A DNA stretch of 8,021 bases from Nevskiaceae bacterium (GTDB taxonomy: Bacteria; Pseudomonadota; Gammaproteobacteria; Steroidobacterales; Steroidobacteraceae), in the NCBI GenBank assembly GCA_031277355.1, contig JAITMN010000064.1:1-8021 (forward strand). Reading direction: 5' to 3'. Both the position numbers and the translations under genes were made by a program. Below are positions 4,771 through 8,021 of the stretch, piece after piece; position 1 is the stretch's first letter; each line of letters starts with the position of its first letter. Under the pieces are notes generated by a model, which did not search any database, was not told the origin of the DNA, and saw nothing but the letters and a program-made list of their open reading frames with translations.

Positions 4771-7358
4771 GCAGGGTTTTGTCTCTTGCCCGCCGCGCAT
4801 GGATCGCAGCGGCGTTGCCGGCAGCGCTTCAAGCCCAGAACGCCATCGACCTCACCGAAGAAGGCGAAATGGAGGAAGTGATTGTCCAGAGCCGGGCAAT
4901 CGGCTCGGTGACCAGCGACATTCCCCCCGAACTGACCCTGGACCCGGCGGATATTCAATCTTATGGCGTGGCCTCCGTCGAAGAACTGCTCAGCGAACTG
5001 GCTCCGCAGACAGGGCAGTCCGACAGCGGACAGCCGGTGACGCTGCTCAACGGCAGACGCATCGCCAATTTCAGGGAGATCAGAGACCTGCCCACGGAGG
5101 CCATACTGCGCACCGAAGTGCTGCCGGAAGAAGTGGCGCTCGATTATGGTTTCAGCGCGGATCAGAAAGTGGTGAACATCGTGCTGAAGCCCGTCTATCG
5201 CACGATGACCGGCGAATTCGAGGCCGAAACCACCACCGATGGCGGCGGCACGCGCGGCGAGGGTGAAGTGGCGCTGGTGAATATCCAGGGCGATACGCGG
5301 TTGAATCTTGAAGTGGACTACGAGCGCGGCGCGCGCCTGCTGGAAAGCGATCGCAATCTGATCTCGCGCGCCGCCGGTGAACTCTACGACTATGCCGGCA
5401 ACATCACCGGTCTCGATGATGGCGAAATCGATCCGGCGTTGAGCGCGTTGGCGGGCGTGCCGGTTACGTTGGCCGGTGTGCCGGCAAGCGCCGCTTCGGG
5501 CGCGCCGTTGCTCGCGGATTTTCTCGCTGGCGCGAATGAGGCCCATGTCACCGACACCACGCCTTACCGCACGCTGAGTCCGGCCTCCGATGCGGTGGAG
5601 ATCAACGCGGTGTTTGCGCGGCCCCTTGGCAATGTCAGCGCGTCGGTGAACGCCAGTTATGAAGCCGAGAACAGTCAATCGCTGCGCGGCTTGCCGGGCC
5701 TTGATCTGACGTTGCCGGCGGGCAATCCTTTCTCGCCCTTTGCCGATGACGTGATGCTGTATCGCTATCCGCAAGGGCTTTCGCCGCTGACGCAACGCTC
5801 AAAAGATGAATCCAGCCAACTCAGCGCAACACTGAACGGCGCGCTGTTTTCGCAGTGGGTGTGGACGCTGATCGGCGGCTATGAGCGTGGCGTATCGCAC
5901 ACCACGACGATGACGGGCATCGATGTCTCAAGCCTTCAGGCTGCGCTCGATGCAGGCGATCCGGCGCTGAATCCTTTTGCCGTTCTGCCCGCCGACCTGC
6001 TCGTCACGCCGCTGCGCGACACGGCTCATTCGGTTTCCAGCGCCGGTGACATCGAATTGATCCTCAATGGCCGCATGGGGCGCTTGCCCGCCGGCCCGAT
6101 CAACACCACGTTCCGGCTCGGCGGCACCATCACGGACTTCAGTTCCGATTCGCTGCGAAACAACGTGCCGGACGGCGTTGATCTGTCGCGCCAACAGGCC
6201 GACACGCGACTGAACATCAATCTGCCCATTCTGTCGAACGTCAGTCCGATCGGTGCGCTTTCCGCCAACTTCAACGCGGGGGCCACGCCCACTTCGGGCT
6301 TTGGCACGCCGTTGGCCTATGGCTATGGTTTGAATTGGCGGCCGCGCCAGGGTTTGAGCGTCATCGCCTCCGTTGCCAATACCGACGTTGCGCCGTCGAT
6401 GCTGCAACTGGGCAACCCGCAAGTGGTGACGAACAATGTGCGCATGCTCGACTATCGCACCGGCGATACGGTGGACATCACGCGCATCACCGGCGGCAAT
6501 CCGGACCTGCTCGCCAGTGAGCGCAACATCACTCGCGTGAGTTTGAACTGGAAGCCGATGCAAGAGACCGATCTGACGCTTCAGGCCAATTACCAGCGCA
6601 CCTCGATTCGCAACTCGGTCGAATCGTTGCCCACGGCCAGCGCAATCATCGAAGCGGCTTTTCCCGATCGCTTTGAGCGTGATGCGGTTGGCCGTCTCAT
6701 CAGCATCAACACCACGCCGGTGAATTTCTCGCGCGCCGTGCGCGAGCAGTTGCGTTGGGGGCTGAATTTTTCGCATCGCCTGGAGTCAGGCCAGCAAGAG
6801 CAAGGCGAGAATTCCGATGCACGCGGCGGCGCTCAGGGCGGCCGGCTGCAATTTGCGCTGTATCACACGGCGATGTTTCGCAACGAGCTGATGATTCGTC
6901 CCGGCATCCCCGTGCTCGATCTGCTCAGCGGCGATGGAATGAGCAGCGTCACCGGCGGGGGTGGGGGCGGTGGAGGCGGCGCAGGAGGGCCGTCGCAATC
7001 GCGGCACCGGCTGGAAGGGCAAGGCGGTTATTTCAGCAACGGCCTTGGGCTGCGTCTGAACGTGAACTGGCGCAGCAGCACGCGCATCAACGGCGGCGCG
7101 GGCAGCCGTGGCGACCTGCACTTTGCAGACATGGCGACGATGAGTCTGCGCGCCTTCGCCGATTTGGGGCAGGTTCCCTCGCTGACGCAGCACTCGTGGA
7201 TGCAGGGCATGCGCGTGACGCTGACGGTGAACAATCTGCTCAACCAGCGCCAGCATGTGTACGACGACACCGGCGCAACGCCCATTGCCTATCAGGGCGC
7301 TTATCTTGATCCGCAGGGGCGGATTGTGCGGCTTACTGTGCGGAAGCTGTTTTTCTAG
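4767..7358 (+). CDS. TonB-dependent outer-membrane receptor, substrate unknown
   Basis: This 863-residue protein looks like an outer-membrane active transporter driven by TonB. Residues 1-23 form a signal peptide (R3, R9, R10, then AWIAAALPAAL, probable cleavage after LQA). EEVIVQSRA (36-44) resembles a TonB box. The plug follows (about 50-142), with VEELLSELAP, VTLLNGRRIANF, RDLPTEAILRTEVLPEEVA, LDYGF and VVNIVLKP. The usual GG before VVNI is replaced by ADQK, which marks a subfamily and not classical siderophore receptors. The rest is barrel-like, ending VTVNNLLNQRQHVYDDTG... and RLTVRKLFF, a typical C-terminal strand with final Phe. Nine consecutive glycines (730-738) lie in a probable loop. 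From memory, similar C-terminal regions (RIQFSLYHT..., LIRPGVPxLDLL, FADLGQ) occur in sphingomonad receptors. No clear Shine-Dalgarno precedes the ATG; the ATGA overlap with rluC suggests coupling. No Fur-like site is visible. The ligand cannot be inferred. Confidence 0.88.
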   Translation: MSRVLSLARRAWIAAALPAALQAQNAIDLTEEGEMEEVIVQSRAIGSVTSDIPPELTLDPADIQSYGVASVEELLSELAPQTGQSDSGQPVTLLNGRRIANFREIRDLPTEAILRTEVLPEEVALDYGFSADQKVVNIVLKPVYRTMTGEFEAETTTDGGGTRGEGEVALVNIQGDTRLNLEVDYERGARLLESDRNLISRAAGELYDYAGNITGLDDGEIDPALSALAGVPVTLAGVPASAASGAPLLADFLAGANEAHVTDTTPYRTLSPASDAVEINAVFARPLGNVSASVNASYEAENSQSLRGLPGLDLTLPAGNPFSPFADDVMLYRYPQGLSPLTQRSKDESSQLSATLNGALFSQWVWTLIGGYERGVSHTTTMTGIDVSSLQAALDAGDPALNPFAVLPADLLVTPLRDTAHSVSSAGDIELILNGRMGRLPAGPINTTFRLGGTITDFSSDSLRNNVPDGVDLSRQQADTRLNINLPILSNVSPIGALSANFNAGATPTSGFGTPLAYGYGLNWRPRQGLSVIASVANTDVAPSMLQLGNPQVVTNNVRMLDYRTGDTVDITRITGGNPDLLASERNITRVSLNWKPMQETDLTLQANYQRTSIRNSVESLPTASAIIEAAFPDRFERDAVGRLISINTTPVNFSRAVREQLRWGLNFSHRLESGQQEQGENSDARGGAQGGRLQFALYHTAMFRNELMIRPGIPVLDLLSGDGMSSVTGGGGGGGGGAGGPSQSRHRLEGQGGYFSNGLGLRLNVNWRSSTRINGGAGSRGDLHFADMATMSLRAFADLGQVPSLTQHSWMQGMRVTLTVNNLLNQRQHVYDDTGATPIAYQGAYLDPQGRIVRLTVRKLFF
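6954..6989 (+). repeat. G-run tract encoding polyglycine in the receptor
   Basis: Codons 730-738 are all glycine and are followed by Ala-Gly-Gly. The DNA contains two runs of five G (6957-6961 and 6963-6967) split by one T, then several GG pairs. All four glycine codons are used (GGC, GGG, GGT, GGA), so this is not a pure microsatellite. Runs of five G could still slip, and the strand has G-quadruplex potential. Confidence 0.75.
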
Positions 7359-7377
7359 TGCGAGGGTGTGCGGCCAA

Positions 7378-7971
7378 CTACACCGCCACCCCCGCCTCAC
7401 GCAGCAATCGGCAAAGGCCGATCAGCGGCAGACCGATCAGCGCGGTGGGGTCTTGTGTTGCGACGGACTCGAACAGCGTCACGCCCAAACCTTCGCACTT
7501 GAAGCCGCCGGCGCAATCGAAGGAAGGTTCGCGGTTCACATAGCTGGCGATCTCATCGGCGCTCAGTTCGCGAAAACGCACGCGCGTGATATCGGTATGC
7601 GACAGCACGCGGCCATTCGGCATCGCCAGCGCCACCGTAGTGTGAAAGTCCGCGCTGCGTCCCGACAGCTTCGCCAGTTGCAACAGCGTGCGTTCCCGGT
7701 CGCCCGGTTTGCGCAGCAGTTCGATGTGATCGCCGAGTTGAAGACTCGCCACCTGATCGCTGCCGATCACGATGGCCTGAGGTTCGCGCGTCGCCACGGC
7801 TCGCGCCTTCTCCACGGCCAATCGCAACGAGCGTTGGGCGGGCGGTTCCCCGTCGCGCGCTGCTTCATCCACCTCCGGCGAGCGGGTGTCGAAGGTCAGC
7901 CCCAGCCGTTGCAGCAGTTCGCGCCGGTAGCGGGAGGTCGAGGCCAGCAGCAGCGGGGCGGGGGTATTCAT
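7378..7971 (-). CDS. yceF: Maf/YceF family nucleotide pyrophosphatase (m7GTP-type)
   Basis: Maf-family enzymes hydrolyse modified or non-canonical nucleoside triphosphates to monophosphates; the E. coli YceF branch prefers 7-methyl-GTP. The 197-residue protein has the N-terminal substrate loop LLLASTSRYRRELLQRL (7-23), PEVDEAA (32-38), VIGSDQVA with the likely catalytic base D72, RKPGD (87-91), CAGGFKCEGLGVTLFE (153-168) and a C-terminal DPTALIGLPLIGLCRLL. The FK-x-EG and SDQV signatures place it with YceF and not the dTTP/UTP-type Maf (YhdE). The start ATG is at 7969-7971; I see no Shine-Dalgarno before it. The stop codon is 19 bases from the receptor stop codon on the other strand, and no terminator is visible in that gap. 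In E. coli yceF also lies between rluC and yceD on the minus strand, which supports the assignment. Confidence 0.95.
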   Translation of the reverse strand: MNTPAPLLLASTSRYRRELLQRLGLTFDTRSPEVDEAARDGEPPAQRSLRLAVEKARAVATREPQAIVIGSDQVASLQLGDHIELLRKPGDRERTLLQLAKLSGRSADFHTTVALAMPNGRVLSHTDITRVRFRELSADEIASYVNREPSFDCAGGFKCEGLGVTLFESVATQDPTALIGLPLIGLCRLLREAGVAV

Positions 7972-8021
7972 TGCGGCGGTGCGAAAAACAGGGGTTGGAA
8001 CAAGGACTTGCCCGCCCAGCA
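7972..8021. other. Upstream region of yceF at the window edge
   Basis: These 50 bases precede yceF and, by synteny with E. coli and relatives, should lead into the divergent yceD (DUF177)-rpmF-plsX group beyond the window. I see no start codon with coding sequence and no convincing promoter on either strand. A TTGGAA near 7994-7999 could be a plus-strand -35, but its -10 would fall at or past the edge. Confidence 0.3.

Noticed and set aside
4728..5795. A 355-codon minus-strand frame antisense to the receptor (and similar frames at 5928-6776 and 6786-7400)
   Set aside because: All are opposite a receptor frame with a signal peptide, plug and barrel end. Their translations are Arg/His/Gln-rich without motifs.
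7320..7377. Terminator between the receptor and yceF (TTTTTC near the receptor stop)
   Set aside because: Only a four-base GCTT/AAGC pairing precedes the T run, and the T run is inside the last receptor codons, so a terminator is not supported.
7480..7520. YceF with Cys instead of Ser in the FKSEG motif as a functional change
   Set aside because: The motif here is FKCEG. I believe this variant occurs in other non-enteric YceF proteins, and the catalytic aspartate and remaining signatures are intact, so it is not evidence of altered activity.

Overview
The window is GC-rich, densely coding and bacterial. The block rne (RNase E, minus strand), rluC (plus), then yceF (minus) is the arrangement known from E. 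coli and many other Gammaproteobacteria, where yceD-rpmF follows yceF. The proteins agree with this placement: RNase E, RluC and YceF all align over their catalytic regions with the enterobacterial versions. The outer-membrane receptor resembles families I associate with Xanthomonadales, Nevskiales and Sphingomonadales. My inference is a high-GC, TonB-receptor-rich gammaproteobacterium outside the enterics; the genus cannot be read from the sequence.

Layout. Bases 1-174 are the 3' end of a TonB-family C-terminal domain gene (plus). A 63-base gap holds a perfect 12-bp inverted repeat between the convergent ends of tonB and rne. Bases 238-3306 are a complete rne, with an intact catalytic half and a long disordered, arginine-rich C-terminal scaffold. 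Bases 3307-3702 are the divergent control region, containing a GC-rich hairpin in the rne leader, a smaller hairpin next to the rne ribosome-binding region, and a good -10 box with a Shine-Dalgarno sequence for rluC. Bases 3703-4770 are rluC with a GTG start. Bases 4767-7358 are a TonB-dependent outer-membrane receptor that overlaps the rluC stop codon by four bases. Bases 7378-7971 are yceF on the minus strand, convergent with the receptor. The last 50 bases are upstream of yceF and probably lead to yceD outside the window.

How the genes fit together. rne, rluC and yceF are housekeeping genes: mRNA decay and rRNA processing, 23S rRNA pseudouridylation, and hydrolysis of modified nucleotides. 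The outlier is the TonB-dependent receptor. It lies inside an otherwise conserved RNA-metabolism block and is joined to rluC by an ATGA overlap, so it is probably co-translated with a constitutive rRNA-modification enzyme instead of being controlled by its own nutrient-responsive promoter. A TonB C-terminal domain is encoded about 4.6 kb away on the other side of rne.

I see no CRISPR array, tRNA, rRNA, insertion sequence or phage gene, and no clear new defence or mobile system. The most useful leads are the receptor's location and coupling, its polyglycine/G-run tract, the RNase E scaffold repeats, and the structured rne leader.
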